A stretch of 64,000 nt of DNA from Sipunculus nudus. Taxonomy: Eukaryota; Annelida; Sipuncula; Golfingiida; Sipunculidae. This document shows, piece after piece, positions 1 to 12,500 of the stretch. The translations under genes and the position numbers were made by a program. The stretch spans positions 44,223,079 to 44,287,078 of the forward strand of contig CM049309.1 in assembly GCA_026874595.1 (NCBI GenBank). The letters are read 5' to 3'. Each line of letters starts with the position of its first letter. The stretch's first letter is position 1. Below the pieces are notes generated by a model. It was not told the DNA's origin. It ran no database searches and worked only from the letters and a program-made list of their open reading frames with translations.

Positions 1-101
1 TGGCAGGAGTCATTGTTGGTGCGGCAACCAAAACAAGTAGGATGGGAGTCCCATACCAGGATTAAAGTGCCACAAGAGACACAATAATTGGGTTTCTCCA
101 T
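1..101 (-). CDS. N-terminus of an unknown zinc-ribbon-like ORF, cut by the window edge
   Basis: On the minus strand an ATG at 101 in a near-ideal start context (GCCATGG) opens 33 codons that run off the left edge without a stop. The peptide starts MEKPNYCVSCGTLILVWDSH and continues PTCFGCRTNNDSC. Cysteines at 7, 10, 23, 26 and 33 with H20 form a Cx2C-x12-Cx2C pair like a small zinc ribbon. Similar short N-terminal Cys pairs occur on gag-like ORF1 proteins of DIRS and related retroelements, so a mobile-element origin is plausible. I do not recognise the protein, and sequence outside the window would be needed to name it. Confidence 0.4.
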   Translation of the reverse strand, partial: MEKPNYCVSCGTLILVWDSHPTCFGCRTNNDSC

Positions 102-360
102 GGCGGGCAAGGGAAAATAAGAACAACTTACAATCAGTTGGCAAACTCAAAACGACAAACCCAACAGTGGACGAATCACGCAGCGCGGGATCAAACGTCC
201 ATCATGGCGTACGCCAGAAGAAAATGTGATTATGGGTACCGGAAGTGTGACCTAGATACACGGGAACGAGGCGGGATGGGCGATGATAGGCCCAATAAGG
301 GAAAATTTTCGGTTGGCTTACTCTGGCGTATAAACTTTAACAGAGAGAATTCTCATTAAT
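102..360 (-). promoter_or_regulatory. GC-richer upstream region of the edge ORF
   Basis: This stretch is richer in GC and CpG than the AT-rich DNA to its right (from about 360), and ends at the start codon at 101. It could be a promoter or the LTR/5' region of an element. No TATA box or clear terminal repeat was found. Confidence 0.25.
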
Positions 361-419
361 ACAGAAACAGCTCACAATTATGTTTACGTAATAAAACTTG
401 AAATTAAAATGAAGCCTAT

Positions 420-425
420 TTTATT
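420..425 (-). terminator. Candidate poly(A) signal of MAPK15
   Basis: AATAAA on the minus strand about 100 bases after the proposed stop codon, the first good signal downstream of exons 12 and 13. Confidence 0.4.
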
Positions 426-520
426 TATCCATAGAATCTGCAAGGTTACTTATAAATTAAATATTAATGGCAAAAACAGATTAGGATCAGATGGGGAGAA
501 AGTGTGAAGTGACCATTACA

Positions 521-553
521 TCATGAACCTGAACATACATTACCTTTCTGCAA
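521..553 (-). CDS. MAPK15: Probable MAPK15 terminal coding exon
   Basis: A strong acceptor (TTTCTTTTTCACAG) precedes ten in-frame codons [10 protein letters not shown] and a TGA at 521-523. An AATAAA on the same strand lies at 420-425. It fits the phase of exon 12, but the peptide is too short to confirm by homology; the alternative is exon 12 read-through. Confidence 0.4.
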   Translation of the reverse strand: MQKGNVCSGS

Positions 554-3500
554 CTGTGAAAAAGAAACAGTCTTGAAGACAATGTGGTTAGGTGATGTTA
601 TCAGGTGGTAAATAGTAACTAAGCACACCCTCAGATGTCCCTTTTCAATATTCAGATTTCCTTATCATTCAACCTGAATTACAAATAAGCAGAGAGTGAA
701 TCTGAATGTAATCCACTAGTCAGGTTTTGGCAGAGTCTTCCAGTGACAATCATTGTGTCACCTGACCAAGTGGGCGTGGCTAACAGGTGTCAATCATTGT
801 GCAGGTGGTCAGGATAAGGACTTGTACAAAGACATACCACTCTTGTTCCATGGACTGGGGCGGGGGCCTTGTCATCGCGGGTGATCATGGGATTGCCTGC
901 CTGTCGGGAGAACCCTGCACTGTGGGATCGGGGCTGCACAGAGGCAGCACGACTTACCACAGGTGCCGACGCTTGCCGGAAAGGCCGACCACTGACTTGT
1001 TGCTGTAAAGATAAAACAAACAGTTGGTCAGTGATGCATGAGTTAAGAACTGTGGATGATTCATTTGAAAAATAAAACCAATGGTCACTGAATTAATTTT
1101 AATGAATGTGAAAGAAGTGCTAAATCAAACACCCAGAATTATGTGTTTAGTGAAGAGAATAAATGGGTTACTCTTTAAGTGCATAATATGTAGGACATTA
1201 TAAGTGAAAGTGACATGCACCTACAGAAAATTCCCCAATGAGTCCTCTATATACAAAACAAAGGAAAAGTTTTTTCTTCACAGAATATATTAAAGGGAAA
1301 TTGGTTTATAAGCATATGAGTAATTAAAAGTCTACAGTTAAATATAATGCTATAATTAATGTATAAAGCATGTTAGACACTTGCAAGTGCTTAAGCAATG
1401 TGGCTTTGGAGAGAATAGCAGAAATATGTGCAACAGACAGGAAATGTGAAACAGACCCCTTATTATACTGAAGGGATAATTATGCTCAGTCCCACCAACT
1501 GATTTCAGTGATTAACATAACCTTTCTTTGGTAACAGGGATGGATTTATTACTCCAAGTGTTCCCTGGTTAGTAGTTGTGAAACAGGTCAGTTGCATATA
1601 TACCAGCAAGGAAGTTGAGTGAAGATCAGAAAAGTCATGGAACGTTTAATGCAAATGATAGAAAATATATACATTTATACTGTTGTGAGAGTTTTCAGGA
1701 TTAAAGAGTAATGAATACCAGGTCCTAACATCTTATATGTTAATACAAACTGTGTGGACTTGAACACATGTTAAACTAATGTCTTCACAGCAGTCTCACT
1801 ATTAAGTGAACGGAGGTGATATAAATAATACTACAATTGTTGTTGAGTACTATGTACCTTTTATACAAGGTTAGCAAAGAGGTGACAATTTAAAAGATGA
1901 TTGAATATATCTTTGGTAATATAAATTTATCAGACCGTATCAAGATGGCAGGAGTAAGAAGAATGACCCCTAAATGTAAATCAAAATCAAATAAGGATGC
2001 TAATGTAAAACTAGCAAGATATGTGCACAAAATCACTGTATGCAGGTTGCCACACGGGTGCTAAAGGTCACACCATCCAAAGGGCCAAACCTCAAGAACC
2101 AGCTGATCAGCTACACTCAAACAAACAGACACACACACACACATAAGGCACAACAACATGTGTAATGTAGGCACTGACCATGTGCACCACCTGGACAGAC
2201 CCAGTTGCTGCAGACTTTGACTACAAGGAAAATGAGGTACAATGCATTCCTAACAGATAAAACATAAAATATCTTATTCTAATCCATATTCTTCTTTGCT
2301 GAGGGATGCTCCAAAGTTTTCACCCTGAATTGACAGAATTTCTTTTTCCTACAAAGCCCAGAAACATTCACTCAGGACTGCAAGGGATATATGTAACCTG
2401 TTAGTCCTTTCAGGCTACCCAATCAATGATTTTGGCCAAATGTAAAACTGATACATAGTCTATTAAAGAGTTACAATTGCATATAAAAGTAATTAAAGAT
2501 TTAGCTAGGAGTGTACCAGAATACAACTTACTGTGTTCAGTAAGCAACTGTTTTATCTGCTGATGAGGAATACCTATTGATTCTAAAGATTTTAAATCAA
2601 AGAAACCAACAAAGTTTAAAAAAAATCCCAGAAATACTCATACCCAGGGTTTTGGGTTTAAGCATAGTAAACAATAAACACAGAAAGACAATTTAAATCT
2701 ATGAATTGTGACTTGGAATTTGTGACATTGAAATATATTGAACTACACACATGCAAAGGTAAACACATGCAGTTTATTGGTGCTGCCACAACAGGTTGAT
2801 TGACAGTCGAAAGTGCATTGCTCACTTGTGGCTCCTCCTGTGGACACAAGGAGGAATCAATGTAGTGTGATACAGGTCACCCATGCTTGCTTGCTCTTAA
2901 CAATTTCCACAAACCAGATCAAGGAACCACTACACCAATCAAGGAGCTGTTCTATTTATTAATTTAATTTAACTTAATTCACAGGACCTAATACATATAT
3001 ATATCAAAGTTTCTTCAGCTAATATTGTGGTAGTTGTTTCCACACCAATGTACCAATATTATATAAAAGACGTCTTCCTATGCATACACAGTTTTCACTG
3101 ACAAGCATGTGGTTGACATACAACATGACATACAACGTGACAAACAGCCCTCTCCTTCAAATCAATTACAGTATCACCACCTCCAAAATATGTGCATTTT
3201 CTGACACTAATTAAAAAGCTAATTAATCCAAACAAAAGTTTTAATGAAAAGAAGCCACTGAGGACATCTGTTGGAAAAGGACTGGCGAAGCTGGAGATGC
3301 AAATGAAGACTTCCATATATTTTTAATTCTTGATCACTGGTTTTTCTTTTACTTTGATATCCTTCTATTTCCTCTGACTGGATAACATATGACATTTTCA
3401 ATGATTTTCTTATGCCCTTAGGGGCTGTATTTAAGTACTGTTAATGATATATGATATGTCCAAGACCTCTAAAATGGCCAGATGATATGACTTACAAGAT

Positions 3501-6500
3501 AAACAAAATGAATACCATTAGTCTTCTATCTAAACAATAAAAGAGACATTTCAGTGGAAAAACTTATTTCAATGCTGATATTTATGTCACTATCACCACA
3601 AGACAAAACTATGGAAAAATCTTAAAACTAATATGAAGTATGGATAAACATTGTTTAAGTTCTTAAGATATACTCTTTTATATCCTGAATGAAAACCTTG
3701 AAACTTTAGAGGCTCTATCAAAGTGGCAACCTGAATTGGTGGTCATTTATATAACAACTGACCATGGTGTCACTAGATCTTAATCAAGCTACTATTCTGT
3801 GGCCAAACCTTAGAAAATTCTGTTTCTGGCCTCGAACCATCAGGAACCACGACAACTGTGTCCTAAGAGGGACTATTTCCCATGTTTCACCTAAATCCTA
3901 AAAAATATAAATTATTTCCCACAGAGGCTTTTGCAGCGCCATCTTTTAGAACCTATGTGGACTGCACAAGAAAGGATAACAAGCTAGCATACAGAAAATA
4001 CAAAGTCCAGTCAATTCACCATGAGCTTACAGGAAAAAAATCTGAAACCCCAGCCAAGCCCAGTTTTTTCATTCAATAAAATACAAGGGCGAGACTTATA
4101 TGCTTTTATTTGAATAAAAAGCACCTGTTTCATCGACTACATCTTAATGAAGGGTATTATAATAACCCCACCATAAAAAAAGAAACAGAAAAAAGTAGCA
4201 AATACAAGTGAAATTTCTAGTAAAACTAGGAAAGGTATCCAAGATTAACCCTTGTGCAATATTTCAAAACAAAACATATCACCCTTCTTGCTTCATAATA
4301 TCTTGATGGTATTTTTCAGGCATAAACCAGCTGTAATTTTTAAAATCAAGCCACTGTATCCTCAGAAGTTAAGAGTACAGAGGTACAGAAGTACAGAGTT
4401 TAACACTTTGCTAAGTTCCTGCACAGTTACAGGGGTACTTGTAAATTCCTTTATCTCTTTTTGATAGATCATAATTTTATGGTGTATACTACCCTGGAGC
4501 TCACAAACCAACAAATATAAGAAAATCCCACGGAGGAACAAGTACATATCAATCAGAGGTGACCTTCTATTATAAAAGGTAGATAACAGACCAGGCAATA
4601 GCTTAGAGATATCTAAATTTATATGACAAGGATCCTGCAATCCTCCCATGTTATATTTAAACCACACCCACCTCTCTGAGATTTTCTTGGCTACGCTGTC
4701 TCATTATGACTTGAGCTCGTGGTCGGCCCTGGAACTGATGCGGCACTGCTGTGCCTTGATTGGGAGGTGGTTGGTGTGTTGTACGGCCAAATGCTACATC
4801 TAAAACAGGAAATATTGCAATTCCCAGAATAAGTGTCTGCAGGTCAATAAAATATATAATTATATACTGAAAGTACAGATAAAAAGGTACAAGCTAGCAA
4901 AAAGTTATTTTTCAAATCAAGGTACACAAAACGTTACTTGTACAGGTTCATAAAATATGGGAGAATAATAAATCCAAAGACAAGGTTGTTATGAGGTAAA
5001 TGGGATTTAATCAGACAAAATTTAAAATGTTGAAAATTAATGAAAAATGTCTTACACAACCTTTGCCTTATGTAACTGGCTGATGAGTTGATATCACAAC
5101 TACATGATGTCATATATCTTTTATAGCATTTTATTAAAAACCAGGCAAACTCAATGATGAAATAATACATCAATCACAGCACAGAATGAGACAGAAGTTC
5201 AGTTAAATATACTCATGCACAGCTATATTACATCTGCTTATACAAAGTCAAGTACACATTGAACAAAGCAGCTAAAGCAAGCTCATTATATGTTCATCTT
5301 ATAGTCATGATCATGAGAAATATCATTACACTATTAATAATTATAGGCCTCTCACCAATAAACATTACCACTAATAATGACTATATTTCTCTGTCTTATT
5401 TACATCTATAACCTGTTCTACTGCCTTTCAGCACTTCAAGAACCATACTTGAGACTTAACAGAAACACATTTCTGAGCTGATGACAAGCATAATTAAAGC
5501 TAAATAAAGCACTATACAATTTAAAACCCATGTGCACATTAATGCATATATGCATGAAAGATTGCTAATATGATTTTTTAACTGTGCTAAACCCATGTGT
5601 CTATCATCTTACGTGTCTTTGTATACATTAACCAAGATAACTGGCAACATGAGGTCAATCAAACCCCTTTTCTGGAAGGTCTGTTCGATCCAATGTACCA
5701 CTGCATGTTTACCAGTTCAGGCATGTAGTAATATTTGCACATATATGGGTTTTAAATTATGTTTTCATGCATATACAATGATATGCATATACACACACAT
5801 GGGTTTTAAGCTTAAGTATGATATAATAACATATATTGGTGAATTGATAAGGCCAAAAAAAAAGGTATGGTTCTCAGGCATCGCCCGTGTCAATTTTAAC
5901 CCCCTGCATCAACCCTTTTTATTTTGATTTTCATCTTTCAAGAAGATAAAATAATACAATTTTGATCAGATGTAGTGCTTTTACCTGTTTATAAAAAAAT
6001 TCTGTTATTATCAAGGTTTTCCCTGATCATATGACATTTTTATTGAAACATACCAAAAAAATTTGCCTGCCCGCACTAATTTAAAAAAAAGTGCCTGAGA
6101 ACAATCCCTTTTTTTTGCCTAAGAGATCAAGCAGAGTGAGATAAGCAGATACTGACTTTGTGGCTTACTTGAATATTGTTTATTCTGAGTCTGTTGGTGG
6201 TTGGCCAGTGCATTCTTTGCTGAGGCAACTCTATGTGCTTCAGCAGCTTTTGCATATGGGTGTGGAGACTCCATGCCAGGTGACATGGGTGTGTGAGACT
6301 TTTCAACTGGAGCTGGCTCACTAGGTGGAGCTACTTGTTCTTTTTCTTCCCTTGATGCTGTTCGTTGCTCTTCTCTCCTCCTCCGTCGCCTTTCAAGTTT
6401 CTTCTGCATTATCATCTTACAAAGGTATGACATGAATTAGTATGGATTAAAAACAAATAAAATCTGATTACAACACTGAAAATATTCTGATTCATAGCTT

Positions 6501-9500
6501 GTAAAGAACAATATACACTGAAACACTACACAAAAAATCAAGCTCATGTTTGTGAATAGAATATGCTCTAACTAAAATAACAAATAACTGTTCTTTAATA
6601 ATCAAGCAATAGCTTATTGGTTAAATATGCAATGATTTTATAAAAACAATTTCATACAACACTTAATTTAATAAGACAATTTCCATGCCCAAGGGTACAC
6701 CTAAATGTGAAGAGAATATATCCCTTGTTTGCACATTGAAAACTGGTTCATCAGTTTTGTTGTACACACAATTTGATCTAAAATATGTTGAGCTGTTTAA
6801 TATATGTTTGTTAGCTCCGTCCCACCAACGTCACCAAAACATATTTTTCTTTCTGCATGTGTGTGGATGTGTGACCTACCTCATATAATTTATCCCTGTA
6901 TTCACTGACTGACAGCTGTATATCATCACTGAGTGGAGGAACAACGTCGCGACCTATAGATCTCTCTTCTGCTGGATTGTGAAATCTGTAATAATATATC
7001 ATGTACTCTGTCAATTTCTGACAAATCCCTATTTTTGCTGTCACTTTGAATACATACATTGCACACTAAAACTCTCTGAAGCTAAAGGGATCCAACAGTC
7101 TTCACCACATCTGAGCTTTGATATGTAAAGTACAGTGATTATTTACTTAAATTTTACAAAAGAAACAATTACTACATTTAAGATAAGCTGGGTTATTGAC
7201 CTAAGTGTGTCTGATCTGAGTGTCATAACATTTACCTGTATCACTTTTATATCAAGCAGACAGGGAGATGTATCAGAGACATCTATAATATTAATACACA
7301 GTTGGTTTTTTTTTTCTCCACAGACGTTTACATGCTTCCCCTCTGATCTGGCCCTCCAAATTCAGTACATGAATCGTCGGTGCACTCTTCTAGGACAAGT
7401 TTGTTTTGTTTTCCGCAACCATTTTCTAGTAAGCTGCATAATTAAAAATTTTTAAATTTGTCATTAGTGTCCTCACAAGCGCCTCTTTTTCTTTTGTGCT
7501 TTAATGGCCTCCACTCAAGTCATGCTTTTTCTGGAGATGCCTTGAGGATTTTTTTTGCATTTAGAGTTCATTGGGCGCAGAGAGTGCCAGAGGCAGGTTT
7601 TGTGCATTTTGCGCGGTCACATTTCGAAAACCTATATCTTTGTGTGATTTATTTTCAGTAGCAAAATTTGCAATCCTTGGCTGACTTTATTTGGGGTGGG
7701 GGTTTCCTGGAGAATTCTAGCACAAGTATTCTTTATATCATGTAAGTGAACCACATGAATAAGTCCTTACAAAATGCTCAGGATTAAACTATGTGTCTTC
7801 AATCCCTACAAGCTCATTACAAAATTAATAATCTTATAGAAAAGTAGATTTTCCACAGGTACCTCTGGTTTATTATAAAAGGCACAGTTTCCATATAAAG
7901 AATACATCATCAATGGTAGGTAACATCAGGCAAGCCTAATAAACTAATGTTATCAAAGGGAGGAAAGGCTTATAATTAAATATCACCTGAGGTCAACATG
8001 CATCTCTTAAGTGAAACATCCAAGGTGAGTAGTCTCAGATGTACCTTGTAGGCTTGTACACATAAATTATCTGGTAGATTATGCTTGAAAGATGGATTCC
8101 TAATCAAACAAACAAATTTGTGGAATATATGTACGCTTCTTGTTGTCCCCTGTTTAACCTATAAATATGTTTTAGTTTATATTGTCCCCTGTAGATGTCT
8201 CCACATGTCTTAATTTTTGGTTGTGAAATGGAACCAAAGGGGAATTTTTTGTTTTGAGGTGCTGATCATAAATTTAGAGACAGACACTCCAAAACCAATG
8301 CAAACCAAGGTATGCATGAGAGCAATCACTGTACAAAATTTGAATGAAATTAGATAATATTAAGGAAAGTTTTCACACGGAAATGAAAACTTAAGGACAG
8401 ACAGACAGTCAAACCCAAATCAATGTTCCCTGTTCCGAGGAAGCGAGGGACAATAAGGACCTACCTTTTGACATATGGATGCCTGAGTGCTTGTTCTGCT
8501 GTGATTCTTTTGTCTGGGTTAAAGTGAAGCAGTTTCTTGAGCAAGTCTACAGCATCTGGTGGTGCACTAGATAACATCTGGTCTAAAGACATCCCAGGTC
8601 TGTAAAGTAAAAGTTCCACCTTAGCACTTACACATCTTATCACACCCACAAAGTGTTTATCATGGTTTGTACCTCAAATACCAACAAAGTAATTAAATGG
8701 TCTGTAAATTAAACACCCTTACAGTAGTTATCATGGCCTGTAACTCAAATACCCACAGTGGCCAAGCAGTGATTACACAGTCTGTAACTCAAATATCCAT
8801 ATAGTAGTTATCATGGTCTGCAAATTAAATATCAACACGGTGGTTATCATGGTCTGTAACTCAAATACCCTTACAGTAGTTACCATGGTCTGTAAAACAA
8901 ATATCCATATGGTAGCTATCATGGTCTGCAAATTAAATATCAACACGGTGGTTATCATGGTCTGTAACTCAAATACCCTTACAGTAGTTACCATGGTCTG
9001 TAAATCAAATACCGGTACCCATCATAGCTATCAGAGTCTGTAAATCTAATACCCTTACAGTGGTAATCATGGCCTGTAACTCAAATACATATATTGTAGA
9101 TATCATGGTCTATAACTAAAATACCCACATGGTAGTTATCTTTATCTATTACTCAAACACTTAAACAGTAGTTATTGTGATCTCAAATATGATTAACATA
9201 ATAGTTTGTATCTCAAATACCCACATGGTTATAGCAGTCTGTAACTCATATATACCTATGCATCAGAATAGATAATATGGTTTGTAAATCAAATATCTGT
9301 ATCTGTACCATAATTGTCAAGGTCTGTATGATATACAACCCCAAATACTGTCAGTAGTCATCATGGACTCAACAAAATACCAAAAAGATTGCATTCTGAA
9401 GATTTGTATGCTGTAAGGCTGGTTTACTTACTGAATGATGTGGGTCTAACCTAAATTCAAATTCAAGCACAATTTCTAGTCATAATCAGCAACTTCATTA

Positions 9501-12500
9501 AGTCTGACTCACAGGTAAATGTGTAGATTAAATGTAATCTACATGTGTGAGACCTGCATAACAGATTCTTTCACAAGACATATTTCAATGGTAAACTATT
9601 ATATGTAACAGTGGTATTTAATATCACTTACTTTCTTTCTGTTTTGTCTATAACTGAAGCACCATATGCTGAGTTTATGCTTTCTACATCTGTAAACAAG
9701 AAAACATTAGGTCACCACATGCATGGACTAATGGTGATCTAGCCAGTAATATTTACATGTTAAACAGATGATTGAAAAAAAACGCTGCAGAAGTCAGTTA
9801 AATGTGCTTTGGACAAACAAGCATTAAAATGTTGATGGCCAAACCACTTTTATTCACAGGTCTAGAATTCGTTTAGATTCAGCTGACTCCCTCACAAAAA
9901 AAGACTGAAAACAGCTGTGTCATGAACACAGGGCAATCATCTTCACAATATATACATGAAAAACTTGTACCTGACATAACTGGTAAGGCTGTAACGAATG
10001 TCAGAGCTCTCAAGAGTTTGCAATCTATGTACCAAAGCAGAGCACAAATATTCACCTACTGCAATATTGCCAGTTCACGAATCTTTTGAGAAACCTTAAT
10101 TAAGAATTTAAAATAGCAAATAAGCATGATTAGTGGCCATACTTAATGACTCAGACGATGCTGAAAAAGAAAACTGATAAACGACAAAGTAAGAAATATT
10201 ATTATGCATAATATAATAAATTACATTGGTAATAAACAAATTTAAAATAAAATATGTATATTCACATTAATCAACATGCATGGGGGTATTTTTTTATTCC
10301 TTTCAATGAATTATACAGGGCAAAAGGTTTGCAAACTGATTTGCATATCGCCATCCTGTCCCGTGAATCGGTTTGCAAGCTGCCTGGCAATACATAGCCC
10401 CAATATCTGTTGAATAACCAGTCTGATGGTAAATCTGTTATTAAATGACTGCTGATAACAGAATATTTGTTTCCAAAACAGTGAATGCATTATATTTAAT
10501 TGTTCTGCAGCATGAATCTGGTGGCTTGAGGAAAGATCTGGAGAGATTTCTTAAAAAGGTAACCATAAGTTGAGGGTTTCAGTAAGAGAAACAACTGAAG
10601 AGAATCTTTCTGGTTAATACAGAGAAAAAATCCCAGATAACAGTTTGAATTTTACACTTAATGGTTTCCAGTCATGTGCAAAATAATTTAGGAACTGAGA
10701 CCACAGTGTGTAGCAATGAAATAGTATTCTCTTCAATTGGGTGTACATTGAGATAATGATAAGAACAGTAGTTATGACATGATCCTGACCTTCTTTACTA
10801 GGTCTTGGGATCCCACTCATGATCCGTTCAATCTGGTTGAGAGTTGAGGACCCAGGAAACAGTGGCTTGTTTAACAGCATCTCTCCCAGGATACAGCCTA
10901 AACTCCACATGTCCACGCCTTTTGTGTACCTTTTAAAATAACCATAAAATATCTGAAATCATGGCACAAACTATGACAGCAAATATTTTTAATTAATTTT
11001 GCTTTTTGACCATATACAAAATTTGGTAATACAAGATGTATAATACCTAATTGTGTTTACAATTTAAATTGTTATACTCAGCATGACCTGACATTTAATG
11101 AATAAAGCTCCAAATAAATGGTAAAGTACTGTGTATGAAAAACTGTACCCGTCAATCATTAATAATATAGGACTTTATTAAAGCTGACCAGTGAACCTTT
11201 AAAAAAATTACCTTTTATTTCTATTTAAATTTTGAAAATTAATCTTATTTGTTTTTTATCAACCCATGGGGTATTATATATACAAAAAGTGGGTTTTTTC
11301 AATAAAAAAAAACACACAAAATCTGGCTTTTTTTTCTCTATCCTGAAAAAAAAACAGGTGTGACAGTGGTAAGATTAAAGCAAATTTACAGTAGGCAAAA
11401 ATAAAGCTGCACGAGTAGGATAAAAAGTACATGTTTCTATTAATGCAAGAAGTAATTTACTGGATCATCCATTAATGACTTACTTGTGAGACGCTAATAA
11501 AATCTCCGGTGCTCGGTACCATCGTGTAGCCACATACTCTGTCAGGTTAGGGTCCCCTTGTTCATCCATAGTGATCTGTGACAATGACCTGGCCAGGCCA
11601 AAATCACATACCTTCACAAAACACTCACTGTCCAGCAACACATTGGAAGGCTAAAACAAATGAAGCAGATTTTAAGATGGAGCCTTCATACATCCTACAT
11701 CCTATTGTGATCCTAAGAACATATAACAAAGAATTCTGTACTGCAGTCATACAGTATGAAATATAAACTGTGTGAATCCAGGGTCAGTGGGTACACACTG
11801 GAAATTTGTGCCATGTCATTGCAGCTTATTACTACAAGCTGACCGTGGGCCACATGTGTGAAGAGTGATTCCATAGACCAGAGTCAACATGTTCCAAGAT
11901 CGTGTTGGAGTGCCAATGAGAGCCAGTAAACTTATTCAGTGAGCCTGCTTTGAGACTAATCACACTGCTTTATTTTTCTTATTGCTGTGTTTCTCAGAAC
12001 TTTAATAAACATTTGAGTTTTGAGATCTGATCTACTTCTGCTTGCTAACAAATAAATATGTATTTTTTTTATTGCTTCAGAAGATTCCATAGAACTAACA
12101 GAATGTGGAAATATATGAACCACTGATAAATGGGGGGAAAACCTCTGAACAAAAAGGACATTTCTTAAACCTTTGGCTATGGAACTTTGGGAAGGCTGGA
12201 AGACCTGAAGAGAAATATAAAGGAACATTCTTTCAGAAACATGAAAAAAAAATCTGCACATGATAATCAGATTTTACTGTAATAAGGTCTCACTGAAAAA
12301 AAATTGCCAAACAGATTTCAAACATCTTCCCAGACACATAACATCACAGTTTACACATATAAAATATTAATGACACTCATATAATATTTCTTTAACAGCT
12401 AAAAAAACAATAACACAGTAAGATTATATACTGAGATCAGACATGCTGTAGACCATAAAAAAAATAATGGGCTACACCAAAAACTATGTTAATAACTCAC

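Larger units (their letters stand above)
4800..6168 (-). other. MAPK15 intron 10
   Basis: AT-rich intron containing an inverted repeat (5521-5809) and a MITE (5851-6119); otherwise nothing recognised. Confidence 0.7.
6986..8464 (-). other. MAPK15 intron 8
   Basis: Contains on the opposite strand a probable first exon of the acetyltransferase gene (7998-8024), a weaker exon-like open segment at 7324-7428, and a dispersed repeat at 8115-8460. Confidence 0.6.
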
